A DNA stretch of 64,000 nucleotides from Sporocytophaga sp. (GCA_024707265.1 JANQAB010000001.1:131501-195500), one strand, 5' to 3'. Numbered from the stretch's first letter, positions 27,543-38,074 are shown. Program-made: numbers and translations. The notes: generated from the letters alone by a model not told the origin.

Positions 27543-30500
27543 CCGACAGGTACAAGCCCTTCCCTTTTAACAGAGATGATGCCATATGCAAGTCTGTAGC
27601 AGACACAAACTCCGGCCTAAGCGATACGGAATGAGCATCTGTTCCTGTCATAGCTCTCCAGGAAACGAGATCCTGAACTCCCTGGGCAGCTTGTCCTAAA
27701 AAAGCTCCGGAAGAATATAAGTTATTATAATCACAGGTATTCGCACCTGACACATAATTATAAAATGAAATTGCATTTCCTGTTCCTGCAGTTGCTAAAA
27801 TATTATTAAGAATTCTTAGTCCTGAATCTGAGTCCCCTCCAAATGCTATTCCTGAATTTCCACTGTAACTTAAGTAAACAGAATTATGGTAAATGTAGAG
27901 ATCAGAGTTTTTGTAAGAGTATAATCCATAAGAGCCGTACGCACCTTTTACTATTATAAAATTATTTGCAATCAAAGCCTTGCGAACTTTATCACCTGAT
28001 GTGTTATTCAGATAAATACCATAACCCTCAGACTCAATCTTATTGTCAATGATAGAAAAATATCCCGAAGCACTGTTAACCGATATACCTCTAAAACCTG
28101 AAGAACCTGCTGTCGTTTTGCTAACTGTATTACCAGACACTGAAAATCCTTTCATCTCTGAAAAGTTAATCGCTGCAGCATATTGATTTACAAACGTATT
28201 TTTCTCTACCTGAAAAGTAAACTCTTCAGGTAACAGGGTATTGCCGTATGCTGCAATACCATAGCTTCCCCCTGAAATTACATTCCAGGAGAAGGTATTA
28301 TTGCCATGTTGCAGAAGCGAGTCTGCTCCTTGTGTAAAATACAGTACCGATCTGGCATTATCATTTGTAGTTACCCAAGGCGATTCAATTCTATTGCCAG
28401 TTAAGATATTGCAGAATGATCCACCTGATATAGAAACTGCTCTTGCATAAGAAGTACCTTCTGCTTTCAGTGTGATCCCTTTTATGGTGATTCCTTTTGC
28501 TTTGTTAAGCTGCCAAACATAGTTATTAGCAAAGGTTCCTGTAGCTTTTACTATAACCGCTGTACTGTCTCCTGCCTCTGACTGAAATGTAACTCTATTT
28601 TCACAAGAACTACCAGGGTAATCCTTAATGGAAATTTGCTCGTTATAGGTACCTGAGCGGATTTTAAAAGTAACTTCTCCAAGTACCCCTCCAGTATTTA
28701 ATGCATCAACCGCGTTCGAAAGATTGGTAAAATCAGGTGTTGTACCTCCGATAGTATAGGTTCCTTTTAAAGCCGGGCAAACATCCGAACGGGTAATGAC
28801 ATTGTCTGACGGCCCGATATCTGTTCCCCCGTTTGGAGAATCTACAGATACAGTAATGGTATAGAGGCTAAAACTGTTAAAAGAATGATTGCCTAAGGCA
28901 ATAGTATCCATCTCCCCAAACTTTAAAGAGCCACTCCAGCTCACTTCAGGAAGTGCCGCTGAGTTTATAGCTAAAGATACTTTAGCCGAAGTCAGAACAG
29001 TAAAGGCCTGATTCTTGATTATTACTTTTAAAGGCCACTCACCTGTAGTGAAAGGTGCCGAAGGAGTGATGATACTCACAAGCTGCACATCGCTCCCTTC
29101 AGGAGTAAATTCATCTGCACCTATACAAGGAGGATTATTTCTCTGTTCTCCATCAATATCTGTCGTAATGCCAGGAAAGTTTATGCCATTATTCTTTAAA
29201 AGAGCTTTGCTAACATGAAGATCCGTAACTGACTTATACAAAGGATCAGAAAAAATGGAATGCGCATCACGTTTAGATCTGTTTTTGAATTCATTAAAAT
29301 CTTTGAAAGATGCGCCCTCAAAAGAGAACAGACCATCTCCTTTTGAATAATAACAATTGTAATCAGAGATAAAAGTTGCCGGGGTGTTCGACAGATATAC
29401 AGAAGAACCATCTCCGTAAAAAATATTATTTAATACATTAACCGAATCAGAACCCAATGCATATAAAGTGTATGCTGAGGTTTGAGAACCTTTTACATAA
29501 ACGTTATTGTGCACCACGTCCACCTGGCGTACTAAGCTTAAATAAATTCCAATTGAAGAAAGAGTCCCGTTAATACTGATAAAGTTATTGGCTACTCTTC
29601 CTTTCCCGCAATATTCATAACTGTTACTAGAGCCGGAAGAATAAAATCCCCTTCCTGTACTGATTGCTATTTTATTCCTTTCAACTTTAAAGTCAGTAAC
29701 TCTGCTGGACAAGAGAACGGCCGAATAACTAGTATTCGATGAAGTACTGGTGAAATTATTTTCTGTAATGGAACAGAACGAATGATAGTAAAGCCCCACT
29801 CCTGCTGCATACTGATTCTCAAAGCTATTTTTGAGCACTACCAATCCTGAATCCACGCCTCCAGAGGGAATAGCATATATTCCAAAAGCCCCTCCCTTGA
29901 AAATATTATTTTTAACTATAACTGACCGATTAAACATAGTCCTGTCCGGAGTATTCGTTTCTGCCACAACATTAATATGAGCCCGTTCTGATGATGATGA
30001 AGTCGAAGAGGACACCTCAAAGGTATTGTTATCAATGGTAATAGAGGATGAACCTTTCTGAATCCTTACAGATGTACTGTAGGTAGCATCCAGAGGTTTG
30101 AACGACAATTTCTTAAACGAAACATCTCTTGACTTATCAATATAAAATATATAGTTGCTCTGATACGAAGACTTATATTCCAGAATCACAGAGCCTGCAT
30201 CTCCGGAAGCCTGAAAGGTAACCGTGTTAACGGAAGAACTACCGGGAATTTGTTTTAGTTGGTATTGTCCGGTATAGGTGCCTGCTTCAATATTAAAAAC
30301 AACCGGCCCTAAAACGCCACCGTTATTCAATATAGTTACTGCTTCATCTATACCTTTAAGATCTCCATTTAATTTACTGATCGTATAGTTTCCCGCAAGA
30401 CCAGCATACACATTGGGCAAAAATAAAGTATCATTAGCTGAATCAAAGTCATCAGTATCAGATACCCAAGCTTTGATGCTATAACTTACCAAAGGCCTAA

Positions 30501-32121
30501 ATTCAAAATTTCCGATTCCTGCTACAGCTGTTTCTCCTGTTGCCAGAGAACCATTCCAGGTGAAAGGAGGTAGCAATTCATCATTAACCATCCAATTAAT
30601 CTTAAGAGCGCTAATGGATACAGCACCAACATTTTTTATCTTCACCTCAACCTTTTGCTCGCCACTGGCAAAAGGAATCTTAGGATTAGCAAGCTCTAAA
30701 AGTTCAGCATTAAGGCCAGCAGGCGTAAACTCATCCGCACCGATACAAGGAGGATTAAGCCTCAAATCTCCATCAAAATCTTCCTTTACCTCAACCAATA
30801 CTTTTCCTGCTCCTTTCAGCATTACTTTTCTTGCATGAAGGTCGTCAGAGGATACAAAAGTCGGATCTGTTGAAATGGAATGGAGCTCCATATTATGATC
30901 TTTAAGTTGTCCAAGAGTCTTATAGGAAATGTTATTAAAAGAGCCCAGATTTGCTCCATTAGTCAATAGGTTATTATAATCAGACTCTATACGCCCCTGA
31001 TGACTGTAATAAAGTGCATAACCACTGCCTTTATTAATCAGGATATTATTAAAAAATCTCGCCCCTGTTTTATCTGCATTGCCTACATCAGCAGTTGAGT
31101 AAATGGCATAAGAAGCAGATGAACTACTTACCAAAACACTGTTATTATAGAAGGAAATATTGTAGGCACCATAGTTACTGATACCATAAGCGGTGATGCC
31201 ACCTATCATGGAAATCATATTATTGATAACTAGTGTTCCCTCGGTATCCGACCCCTCGCATCTATAAGTGTAAATACCTCGTCCACCAGATGCATTAATT
31301 CTATTGCTTGTTATATAGCCACCATTTTTAATCAGTGAAAAATATATACCATAAAAGCTAGAAGAGGTAGAAGATGTAGAAATTGTATTAAATCTTACCT
31401 GAGGTGCAACAAAATCTGATAGCTGAACTCCTGAATTATACTGGTCCGTAAAAATATTATTTTCAACAACAATTCCTTTTGAAGCGTTATAACTTCCTGA
31501 AAGCTGGATTCCATCCTGGCCTTTATTAAAAGTATTATTTAAAAATTCGATACTATCCCTGGCATATCCATAATCAGAGCTGACAAGTGAAGCATTCTGA
31601 TTACTCCTTGTTAAAGATATGCCATTAAATGTATTATTTAGAAACCTAAGTTTACTGCATTCTCCGAGAAGCCTCACTACTGAACCATAAGTAGTATTTT
31701 CAGCCTTCAAGGTATGATTTTTGAATTCTATATATTTGGCTTTATCAAAGAGGACAGTGTAATTCTTTGAAGAACTGGAAGAAAAAGCAAGGACAACGCC
31801 TGAGTCATTTCCTGAAGCAGACTCAAAAACAATATTTTTCTCTGCAGTGGCTCCCTGAATTAAAGGAATTGTTAACTGTTCATTGTAAATCCCATCTTTT
31901 ACCTTAAAGGTAACTTGTCCGGAGACACCATCATTAGCCAAACGTGCGATGGCTTCAGTATAAGAACTAAAGTCTGCTTCTTCGCCACCAATAGTATAAG
32001 TTCCGTTGAGAGGCTGAGCAAAACAGTCTAAAGCAGTCAAGAGATATAACAGGACCAATGCAACAACATTAGAGTTCCTGATATAAAAAATCCTCCTGAA
32101 ATGAGATGCGGTATAAATCAT
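27382..32121 (-). CDS. Giant surface protein, first part: signal peptide and beta-helix repeats 1-3
   Basis: The N-terminal third of a protein that would span 18054-32121 (about 4,690 residues) if one base were removed from the A6 run (plus strand) at 27416-27421; this restores TFPDIPFSAGQQDVKV. The start at 32121 (MIYTASHFRRIF) gives a basic N-region and a hydrophobic core ending DCFAQ; an ATG at 32169 is less likely. Three repeats of about 540 residues begin near plus-strand positions 32005, 30390 and 28755. Each has a right-handed parallel beta-helix (pectate-lyase-like fold, N-x-[FI] ladders, YNEQ motif), then YNN[LC]Y, a D-[IL]DG-[ED]-R and IGADE[FY] segment, and an Ig-like CARDB-type domain. 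No pectinase catalytic residues can be recognised, so binding rather than cleavage is more likely. Confidence 0.82.
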   Translation of the reverse strand: MIYTASHFRRIFYIRNSNVVALVLLYLLTALDCFAQPLNGTYTIGGEEADFSSYTEAIARLANDGVSGQVTFKVKDGIYNEQLTIPLIQGATAEKNIVFESASGNDSGVVLAFSSSSSKNYTVLFDKAKYIEFKNHTLKAENTTYGSVVRLLGECSKLRFLNNTFNGISLTRSNQNASLVSSDYGYARDSIEFLNNTFNKGQDGIQLSGSYNASKGIVVENNIFTDQYNSGVQLSDFVAPQVRFNTISTSSTSSSFYGIYFSLIKNGGYITSNRINASGGRGIYTYRCEGSDTEGTLVINNMISMIGGITAYGISNYGAYNISFYNNSVLVSSSSASYAIYSTADVGNADKTGARFFNNILINKGSGYALYYSHQGRIESDYNNLLTNGANLGSFNNISYKTLGQLKDHNMELHSISTDPTFVSSDDLHARKVMLKGAGKVLVEVKEDFDGDLRLNPPCIGADEFTPAGLNAELLELANPKIPFASGEQKVEVKIKNVGAVSISALKINWMVNDELLPPFTWNGSLATGETAVAGIGNFEFRPLVSYSIKAWVSDTDDFDSANDTLFLPNVYAGLAGNYTISKLNGDLKGIDEAVTILNNGGVLGPVVFNIEAGTYTGQYQLKQIPGSSSVNTVTFQASGDAGSVILEYKSSYQSNYIFYIDKSRDVSFKKLSFKPLDATYSTSVRIQKGSSSITIDNNTFEVSSSTSSSSERAHINVVAETNTPDRTMFNRSVIVKNNIFKGGAFGIYAIPSGGVDSGLVVLKNSFENQYAAGVGLYYHSFCSITENNFTSTSSNTSYSAVLLSSRVTDFKVERNKIAISTGRGFYSSGSSNSYEYCGKGRVANNFISINGTLSSIGIYLSLVRQVDVVHNNVYVKGSQTSAYTLYALGSDSVNVLNNIFYGDGSSVYLSNTPATFISDYNCYYSKGDGLFSFEGASFKDFNEFKNRSKRDAHSIFSDPLYKSVTDLHVSKALLKNNGINFPGITTDIDGEQRNNPPCIGADEFTPEGSDVQLVSIITPSAPFTTGEWPLKVIIKNQAFTVLTSAKVSLAINSAALPEVSWSGSLKFGEMDTIALGNHSFNSFSLYTITVSVDSPNGGTDIGPSDNVITRSDVCPALKGTYTIGGTTPDFTNLSNAVDALNTGGVLGEVTFKIRSGTYNEQISIKDYPGSSCENRVTFQSEAGDSTAVIVKATGTFANNYVWQLNKAKGITIKGITLKAEGTSYARAVSISGGSFCNILTGNRIESPWVTTNDNARSVLYFTQGADSLLQHGNNTFSWNVISGGSYGIAAYGNTLLPEEFTFQVEKNTFVNQYAAAINFSEMKGFSVSGNTVSKTTAGSSGFRGISVNSASGYFSIIDNKIESEGYGIYLNNTSGDKVRKALIANNFIIVKGAYGSYGLYSYKNSDLYIYHNSVYLSYSGNSGIAFGGDSDSGLRILNNILATAGTGNAISFYNYVSGANTCDYNNLYSSGAFLGQAAQGVQDLVSWRAMTGTDAHSVSLRPEFVSATDLHMASSLLKGKGLYLSDVPLDIDHQVRNTTSPDIGADEYPAIPIDVSVTKLTFPDIPFFCRSAGCKSAY

Positions 32122-32601
32122 TTTAACAGGTATTTTTGAATAAATAACATTCCGGGAGAAAAGCAGCAACAGAACAGCTTCAAAAGTATTATGTGAAGCT
32201 TATATCTATTTTACAATCACATAATTAATTCTTAATACTCCTCAATCTAAACAATCGGATTGATTCCGGATATAAATTGCAATTAAACGATTTCCCTTGG
32301 ACCCAAAGCCGCCTACTTTACAAAAGATGATTAAAAATAAATAAAATGAGCATTTGAGTTAATTAACGAAAACTAAGATAACCAGGTGTCTTATGTCGTG
32401 TACAAAAATGATCTAAACAAATTAACAACAATTGAAGACAAACAGTTAGAAATTCTTCAAACCAAAAGAATAAATAAAAAAATTCTACCTCTTTTCGGAG
32501 ATTTAATTTTCAAAAATGCCGGTCACTCTAACTATCTAAGGTGTATTTGATCTGTCTCTTTCATGTTTTCGTTTCCACTTATTAAATATCATTTAATACT
32601 A
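32122..32601. other. Intergenic region upstream of the giant operon
   Basis: AT-rich, no coding region. It must hold the promoter of the 20-kb operon, but I see neither the GTTTAC-N16/17-TGTA motif nor a clear TAnnTTTG box. Confidence 0.4.
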
Positions 32602-32643
32602 TAAACAAAAAAGAGGCTGTCCTTATAACAAGTACAGCCTCTC
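32602..32643. terminator. Terminator of the GH8 gene
   Basis: The 9-bp stem AGAGGCTGT (32612-32620) / ACAGCCTCT (32634-32642) has an A6 run on its left, which is a T tract on the minus strand, 43 bp past the GH8 stop codon. Confidence 0.85.
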
Positions 32644-32685
32644 CAAGTGAAAATGAAAAAGAAATTTTAAATATGATAAAACAGG

Positions 32686-35037
32686 CTATTTAATCACAAC
32701 CTTCACTACACTGTTTCTCTCCTCGTACTGAACCATCAAAGCATACACCCCAGACTTCAGATTACTAATATCAACCTGTCCCTCGCTTCTACCTTGTTGA
32801 AGCAGACGGCCTGAGTAATCCAAAATGGAGTATTCGAAATTCCCTTGCAATCCTTGTACCTGAATAAACTCTTCAGCCGGATTAGGATAGATATCAATAT
32901 TTAATTGATTGTTCTTTCCGATACCGGTAATAATTCTCTCTGCAAGTACTGCTGTACCAAAAAGAGAAGGATCCTGCCATGCGTTATCTTCACCTGCATT
33001 CCATGATAACTTTTTATCTCTGCCACTACCGTCGTCATCGTCATTGATCATAAAATCAATACCTATACTTTGGTCTTTGGCAGGTGTTCCCTGTAAGGTA
33101 GCCCAAGGAATGCTCGCTTCTATAATATATCCAGTTGCAGTGCTAACACTTGTATAAACAATTCCGGCAGAAGACCTTCCAGAGGGCAATGTACCTACCA
33201 CAGCCCCATCGTTCCATCCGAATGAATATTGAACATCGTTAGCTCCGTAAGTAGTTGCTTTATCGTTATTAATATCAAAGTAGAATTCTACTGCATCATC
33301 TTCATAGCTATTAGGACTGTCGTTGGTTTTTATGTTGTCTGTTACAACCGCCAAGACATAAACATTTGTATTGTCCCACATAATTTTAGCCGTACCGCTC
33401 AAGTCGCTGCTGTTAGCTATTGTTCCTACAAGAGTTTTTGTAGCTGTGATTGGTTGGATAAGAGGGTCATTCCACAATTCCTCCACTTCTCCATCTATGG
33501 TCGGAGGGGTGTTTGTATTATATATTTTGTAGGTATAAGTAACCTTAACAGTGATAGCTGCTCTTGGCCCTTCACAACCGCCTAATGTTTGAGAAACGTA
33601 ATACGTCACAGTTCCTGGTGAAGATGTATTTGGAACAGGTGCTGAAGCTAAAGCAGTACCACCTGTTTGCACTGTATACCACTTCAGGCTGGTTCCTGAA
33701 GCTGTTAATGGAGTTGCGATATCACCATATTCGTATGCGACAGCAGCAGTTACAGTCGGAGCAGGAGTAGCACAAGGATTTTCACATGCAGGTTTATATA
33801 CTTTAAAATTACCTGACACATTTAATAAAGCGAGCATATACAACATACCGTCGTAATATCTCCATTGACCACTAGGAACTGCCATGTTCCAGAATGCCTG
33901 CACAAAAGGTGTAGAAAGTGCTGTATTAGTTGTGGCCAGAGATGCTACCGCATTACAAGCAACAAGACCTCCTGATTGACTTCCTTCTGCACCTGAGCCA
34001 TCCCAATTATAATGACTTTGGTAGTTTGTCCCCCGGTTTTTAAAGAAAGTAAGATAGCGCTCCGCAATCACAGGCTGTTGCTCATCCGCCTTGAACCAAT
34101 GATAGTCCATACCTATGTTCATAATAGTACGCCATGCGTCATACATGAACCTGTGACTATTAGAATTGAAAGATGTAGACTTAGGTGTTCCGTCAAAATT
34201 TGAATAGTCCGTTGATAAGCCAGAACTAGAGTGAGATGCGTCACGAAGCAACTTTCTTGCAGCTGCTGGTGTCTGAGCCCAAAAAGTTTTATTGTTTGTT
34301 GACCAACGAGCCCACAACTCCCAAAAAGCAGGTAAGTTATAAGAAGGGTCTGTATAATCGTACGACCCCTGATTAGGTCCAAATGTTATTAATCTTGAAT
34401 TTGTATTGAACAAATTGTTAATACCGCCTGCACCCGTCTTGCTTTGTACTTTAGTTATTACAGACTGGGCTTCTGCTGCATAATTAAAAATCCCTGTACC
34501 ATTTCCCCAACGGTTGGCAGCAAAATATAAGGCTGTTACAAAATATGCTTCACCATCCGGAGCAGGGTTATTATCTTTCGCACTACCACTTGTATTTAAT
34601 GACCATCTAAAGAAACCATCCAGATTTCCTGATGTATGATGCATGTAGGTTTTAGTCCACCTCCACAGCTTGTCAAATTCTGCTTTTTTGTCGAGCTGCA
34701 CACAAATCATCATTCCGTAAGACATACCTTCCGAACGGACATCATTATTAGCCACATCAAGAATGTAGGCCATGTCCTGCCCTACCGGATAATATAATTG
34801 CTGACTTGAGTTACCATAAAATATCTGCTGAAAGGCATTATTGACCTTGGTATTAATTTCTGCATCACTTTTGTTCAAAAGTTCTTTGAACATATTTCTG
34901 TAAACACCCGTAAAATAAGCTCCTTGTCCGGTTTCATTACAGAGGTCCTGTGCATGTGAATTTCTGCTGGTGCAGAGCAATAACACCACCAATAATCCGC
35001 ACAGCAAATTAATTCTTTTGGGAAAAAGATTTTTCAT
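32686..35037 (-). CDS. GH8 exo-oligoxylanase-type hydrolase with CBM9, T9SS-secreted
   Basis: A secreted inverting hydrolase. Residues 1-30 are a signal peptide; 31-415 form the GH8 (alpha/alpha)6 barrel with the catalytic acid E103 in RSEGMSYGMM, D161 in PAPDGEAYF and a likely base D300 in HRFMYDAW. The wording of these motifs is closest to reducing-end xylose-releasing exo-oligoxylanases rather than to GH8 cellulases or chitosanases. An Ig-like domain (about 420-500), a CBM9 domain (about 505-695; NDDDDGSGRDKKLSW) and a T9SS type A sorting domain (about 705-783, IYPNPAEEF) follow. In this locus it would shorten the xylo-oligomers made by GH10 and GH11. It has its own candidate promoter (35191-35216) and terminator. 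Substrate is inferred from motif similarity and neighbours. Confidence 0.9.
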   Translation of the reverse strand: MKNLFPKRINLLCGLLVVLLLCTSRNSHAQDLCNETGQGAYFTGVYRNMFKELLNKSDAEINTKVNNAFQQIFYGNSSQQLYYPVGQDMAYILDVANNDVRSEGMSYGMMICVQLDKKAEFDKLWRWTKTYMHHTSGNLDGFFRWSLNTSGSAKDNNPAPDGEAYFVTALYFAANRWGNGTGIFNYAAEAQSVITKVQSKTGAGGINNLFNTNSRLITFGPNQGSYDYTDPSYNLPAFWELWARWSTNNKTFWAQTPAAARKLLRDASHSSSGLSTDYSNFDGTPKSTSFNSNSHRFMYDAWRTIMNIGMDYHWFKADEQQPVIAERYLTFFKNRGTNYQSHYNWDGSGAEGSQSGGLVACNAVASLATTNTALSTPFVQAFWNMAVPSGQWRYYDGMLYMLALLNVSGNFKVYKPACENPCATPAPTVTAAVAYEYGDIATPLTASGTSLKWYTVQTGGTALASAPVPNTSSPGTVTYYVSQTLGGCEGPRAAITVKVTYTYKIYNTNTPPTIDGEVEELWNDPLIQPITATKTLVGTIANSSDLSGTAKIMWDNTNVYVLAVVTDNIKTNDSPNSYEDDAVEFYFDINNDKATTYGANDVQYSFGWNDGAVVGTLPSGRSSAGIVYTSVSTATGYIIEASIPWATLQGTPAKDQSIGIDFMINDDDDGSGRDKKLSWNAGEDNAWQDPSLFGTAVLAERIITGIGKNNQLNIDIYPNPAEEFIQVQGLQGNFEYSILDYSGRLLQQGRSEGQVDISNLKSGVYALMVQYEERNSVVKVVIK

Positions 35038-35190
35038 AAGCTAACAGTTTTAATTTTTTAGGAAAATTTTTTAATAATTTGTATAATAGGTATTTAGGTT
35101 TTTAAAATTCACAAAATCCAGCTCCAGATTAAGGAAACTACCGATGCCGTTACATTTTCAAAATCCACCTGACAACTAACAACCTTGGCA

Positions 35191-35216
35191 GTACACAGAG
35201 AAAAATAAAAAGTAAA
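35191..35216 (-). promoter_or_regulatory. Candidate CAZyme promoter, site c (GH8)
   Basis: On the minus strand TGTTTAC is followed, 16 bp after TTTAC, by TGTAC and then TGCCA. The same TGTACTGCCA appears in site d. A start about 7 bp downstream would give a leader near 150 nt. Confidence 0.55.
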
Positions 35217-35349
35217 CATATTTTTTCTAAAAAAAATACCACTCGAGCGTTTTAAGCCTTATTACCTTAAAACCACTGATCTGAGAAGATTTACGAAGAA
35301 AGTCCCTATGGCTACTCTAAGAGCTTCAGACTCAAGAAAGAGAACACTA

Positions 35350-35386
35350 GTAAAAAATTAAAGGCCGGAAAAATTTCCGGCCTTTC
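35350..35386 (-). terminator. Terminator of the GH11 gene
   Basis: Stem AAAGGCCGGAAA / TTTCCGGCCTTT with a short loop; on the minus strand it is followed by AATTTTTTA. It lies about 70 bp past the GH11 stop codon. Confidence 0.85.
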
Positions 35387-35454
35387 AATGAAACTCTATT
35401 GTATGTTACCTCTTAATTATTCTGTTTCATCTAAAAAAGAGACTTTTATCTTAA

Positions 35455-38019
35455 TTACCTCTTCACTGTTATTTTCTTTTGCAAGACTGAATTACCCTTC
35501 TTTATAATAAGTACATAGATTCCTTCATGCAATCCGCTTACATCCATCTTAACTATATTTCCTGAGACATCAGTTGTCTGAGCGACTTCCTGACCCAAAA
35601 CATCCACTACACTAAAGCTTGCATCTGACAGATCCAGTTCTGAATCAATAAACACTTCTCCATTTGCCGGATTTGGATAAAAATTGGCATATACTGAACC
35701 TGCTGATTTCCAGAATCCGGTAACACTACCTGAAGTGATGCTTGTCGCAGAAGAAGTTGTAACTCCTCCGTTGCTGTCTGTCACTCTTATTATTAATGTA
35801 TGCTCTCCAGGGCCAGGGTTATTCCATACAAAGCTGTAAGGTGCAGCGGTTCTTGTACCTAGCAAATTGGAACCATCCAAAAACTCCACTAGTTTAATTT
35901 CTCCATCCGGATCCGAAATGTCTGCAGCAATTGTAACAGAACCTTCAATGATTGCATTGGACACAGGGGAAGTAATAATAATAACAGATGGTTGATTTGC
36001 ATTTACATTCACCTGTATTGCCTGAGATTTAGCTTTACATTGAGATGCATTTGTTACATCCACAGTATAAACTCCGGCCTCAGTTGCAGTATATGTTGAT
36101 TCTGTACCCACTTTCAGATCATTTCTATACCACTGATAACTTAATCCTGAACCTGAATTGGCTTGCAACCCAACACTACCTCCTATGACAAATGTAGTCG
36201 GTCCTGAAGGTGTGATACCTGCATCAGGATTTGCATTCACAGTTACTTCTATAAGAGCTCTCGAACTTTCACAACCGCTTACGTTCTGACTAACATAAAA
36301 CTTTGTTAAACCTGCTGAAGTCGTAAGGGGTACAGGAGCTGTTGATGTACCAGTACCTCCTGAAGCGGAAGTAAACCACAATAAGCCTGTACCAGTAGCT
36401 GATAACGGACTTGCAGTTGCATTCTGGCAATATGCCAGTGTAGGAGTTACCGCAGGAGGAGCAGGAGTAGTACATGGCAACAGACCTTGCAGAATAGCTG
36501 TGCCGAATAAAGAAGGATCCTGCCATGCATCATCTGTCGATGCATTCCATGATAATTTTCCATCCCTCGCACCATTGTCATCATCATCATTGATCATAAA
36601 ATCCATACCCAAGAGTTGTCCGATAGCAGGAGTTCCTTGCAAGGTCGTCCATGGTATTCTTGCCTCTACAATATAGCCTCCGGTACGTGGTACCGCTGAA
36701 TAGGTAATTCCAGTTGTTGATCTTCCCGAAGGCAACACCCCTACTGTGGTTCCGTTGTCCCATCCAAAAGTATATTGTACGTCGTTTGCACCATATGTAG
36801 TAGCCTTATCGTTATTGATATCGACATAAAACTCAACGCCATCGTCGTCATACACGTTCGCACTTTCATTTACTTTCGATTCATCCGAAACGTCTGCAAG
36901 AAAATAGAGATAGGTATCATCCCATAATACCTTTGCATTGCCTGACAGATCTGCGGCATTTGAAACTGTGCCCGACAATAATCTAGTCGCTGCCGCGGAC
37001 AATACACTTGCGTGGCTCCATGCAGGGTCCACGACTCCGTCAATTGTTATTGGTGAACCTACTTTGAATATCTTATAGGTGTTTACAACATTAACTCTTA
37101 CAGAAGTTCTTGGGCCTTCACAACCATTTTGAGTCTGTCCGACATAATAGGTAGTGGAACCTACGGTTGAAGTGTTTGGTGTAGGAGCAGAAGATAAGGC
37201 AGTACCACCCGATTCAACTGTATACCATTTTAAACTTGTACCAGTTGCTGTTAATTGGCTAGCTGTAGCATTTTGTTCATAAGTAACTACTGCAGATGGA
37301 ACTGTGGGAGCAGGTGTTGAACAAGAATTACATTCTTTAACTGTAATATTTGAACTTCCACTACTTTGATACCCCTCTGACTCCATGATCTGGTAATCCC
37401 AGGTAGTACCCATATTCATCCCTAAACTTCTCCATTTATCTACGTGATTTTTAAATGTTACAGTACCTGTTGATCTTTTAGTAGTACGCACACTCCAGTA
37501 TTGTTCAAATGTAGCATCACCTATAATGGATGGTTTATTAACCCGTGTAGACACATAAATATTATAAGTACCTCCATCACTTTCAAAAGATCCCATACGC
37601 CTTATATCACTGGTGTTACCGGGAGGAGTCCATTGGCCATAACTTTCCACGACATAATATTCAATTAAAGGGTCTTTAGTCCATCCGTAAACAGCCAAAA
37701 ATCCATTACTTCCACCATTATAAGACCCTTCAAAACAGACAGTTCTGTCTACTTTTCCTACTTTCCAGCCTTTTCCGGCAGTAAAGTTATTGATATTATT
37801 CCAGGTAGTGCTGTAGTTCCCACCAGGACCTAAAGTCATAGATGCAGAACCTCTTTGTCCGTCGTTCCAGAAGGAATAGAAGTATCCGTCGTGGGTACCT
37901 TGTGTATTATTGGTTATAGTCTGGCCGTAACCAGGTTGCCCTATCAAGAGCAGCATAAACGAAAATACTGCCATAAACAGCATTTTGATTAATTTTTCAT
38001 CTGGTAAATTTATTTTCAT
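35455..38019 (-). CDS. GH11 endo-1,4-beta-xylanase with CBM9 and Ig domains, T9SS-secreted
   Basis: A secreted retaining xylanase. After a signal peptide (about 1-33), residues 34-228 form the GH11 jelly roll, with the nucleophile E120 in PLIEYYVVESYG, the EQYWSVR strand and the acid/base E215 in MESEGYQSSGSS, all intact. Then come an Ig-like domain (about 235-310, GGTALSSAP, YYVGQTQNGCEGPR), a CBM9 domain (about 312-500), two more Ig-like domains (about 515-670), a Big_7-type Ig domain (about 675-765) and a T9SS sorting domain (about 775-854, FYPNPANGE). The GH11 plus CBM9 layout resembles that of the neighbouring GH8 protein, so the tail was probably exchanged or duplicated. It is divergent from the esterase gene, with facing candidate promoters between them. 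Confidence 0.95.
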   Translation of the reverse strand: MKINLPDEKLIKMLFMAVFSFMLLLIGQPGYGQTITNNTQGTHDGYFYSFWNDGQRGSASMTLGPGGNYSTTWNNINNFTAGKGWKVGKVDRTVCFEGSYNGGSNGFLAVYGWTKDPLIEYYVVESYGQWTPPGNTSDIRRMGSFESDGGTYNIYVSTRVNKPSIIGDATFEQYWSVRTTKRSTGTVTFKNHVDKWRSLGMNMGTTWDYQIMESEGYQSSGSSNITVKECNSCSTPAPTVPSAVVTYEQNATASQLTATGTSLKWYTVESGGTALSSAPTPNTSTVGSTTYYVGQTQNGCEGPRTSVRVNVVNTYKIFKVGSPITIDGVVDPAWSHASVLSAAATRLLSGTVSNAADLSGNAKVLWDDTYLYFLADVSDESKVNESANVYDDDGVEFYVDINNDKATTYGANDVQYTFGWDNGTTVGVLPSGRSTTGITYSAVPRTGGYIVEARIPWTTLQGTPAIGQLLGMDFMINDDDDNGARDGKLSWNASTDDAWQDPSLFGTAILQGLLPCTTPAPPAVTPTLAYCQNATASPLSATGTGLLWFTSASGGTGTSTAPVPLTTSAGLTKFYVSQNVSGCESSRALIEVTVNANPDAGITPSGPTTFVIGGSVGLQANSGSGLSYQWYRNDLKVGTESTYTATEAGVYTVDVTNASQCKAKSQAIQVNVNANQPSVIIITSPVSNAIIEGSVTIAADISDPDGEIKLVEFLDGSNLLGTRTAAPYSFVWNNPGPGEHTLIIRVTDSNGGVTTSSATSITSGSVTGFWKSAGSVYANFYPNPANGEVFIDSELDLSDASFSVVDVLGQEVAQTTDVSGNIVKMDVSGLHEGIYVLIIKKGNSVLQKKITVKR

Positions 38020-38074
38020 AAAATATTTTGGTTTAAAATAAATTAAAAAATCAGTGTATAGGAATTGAGTGGCA

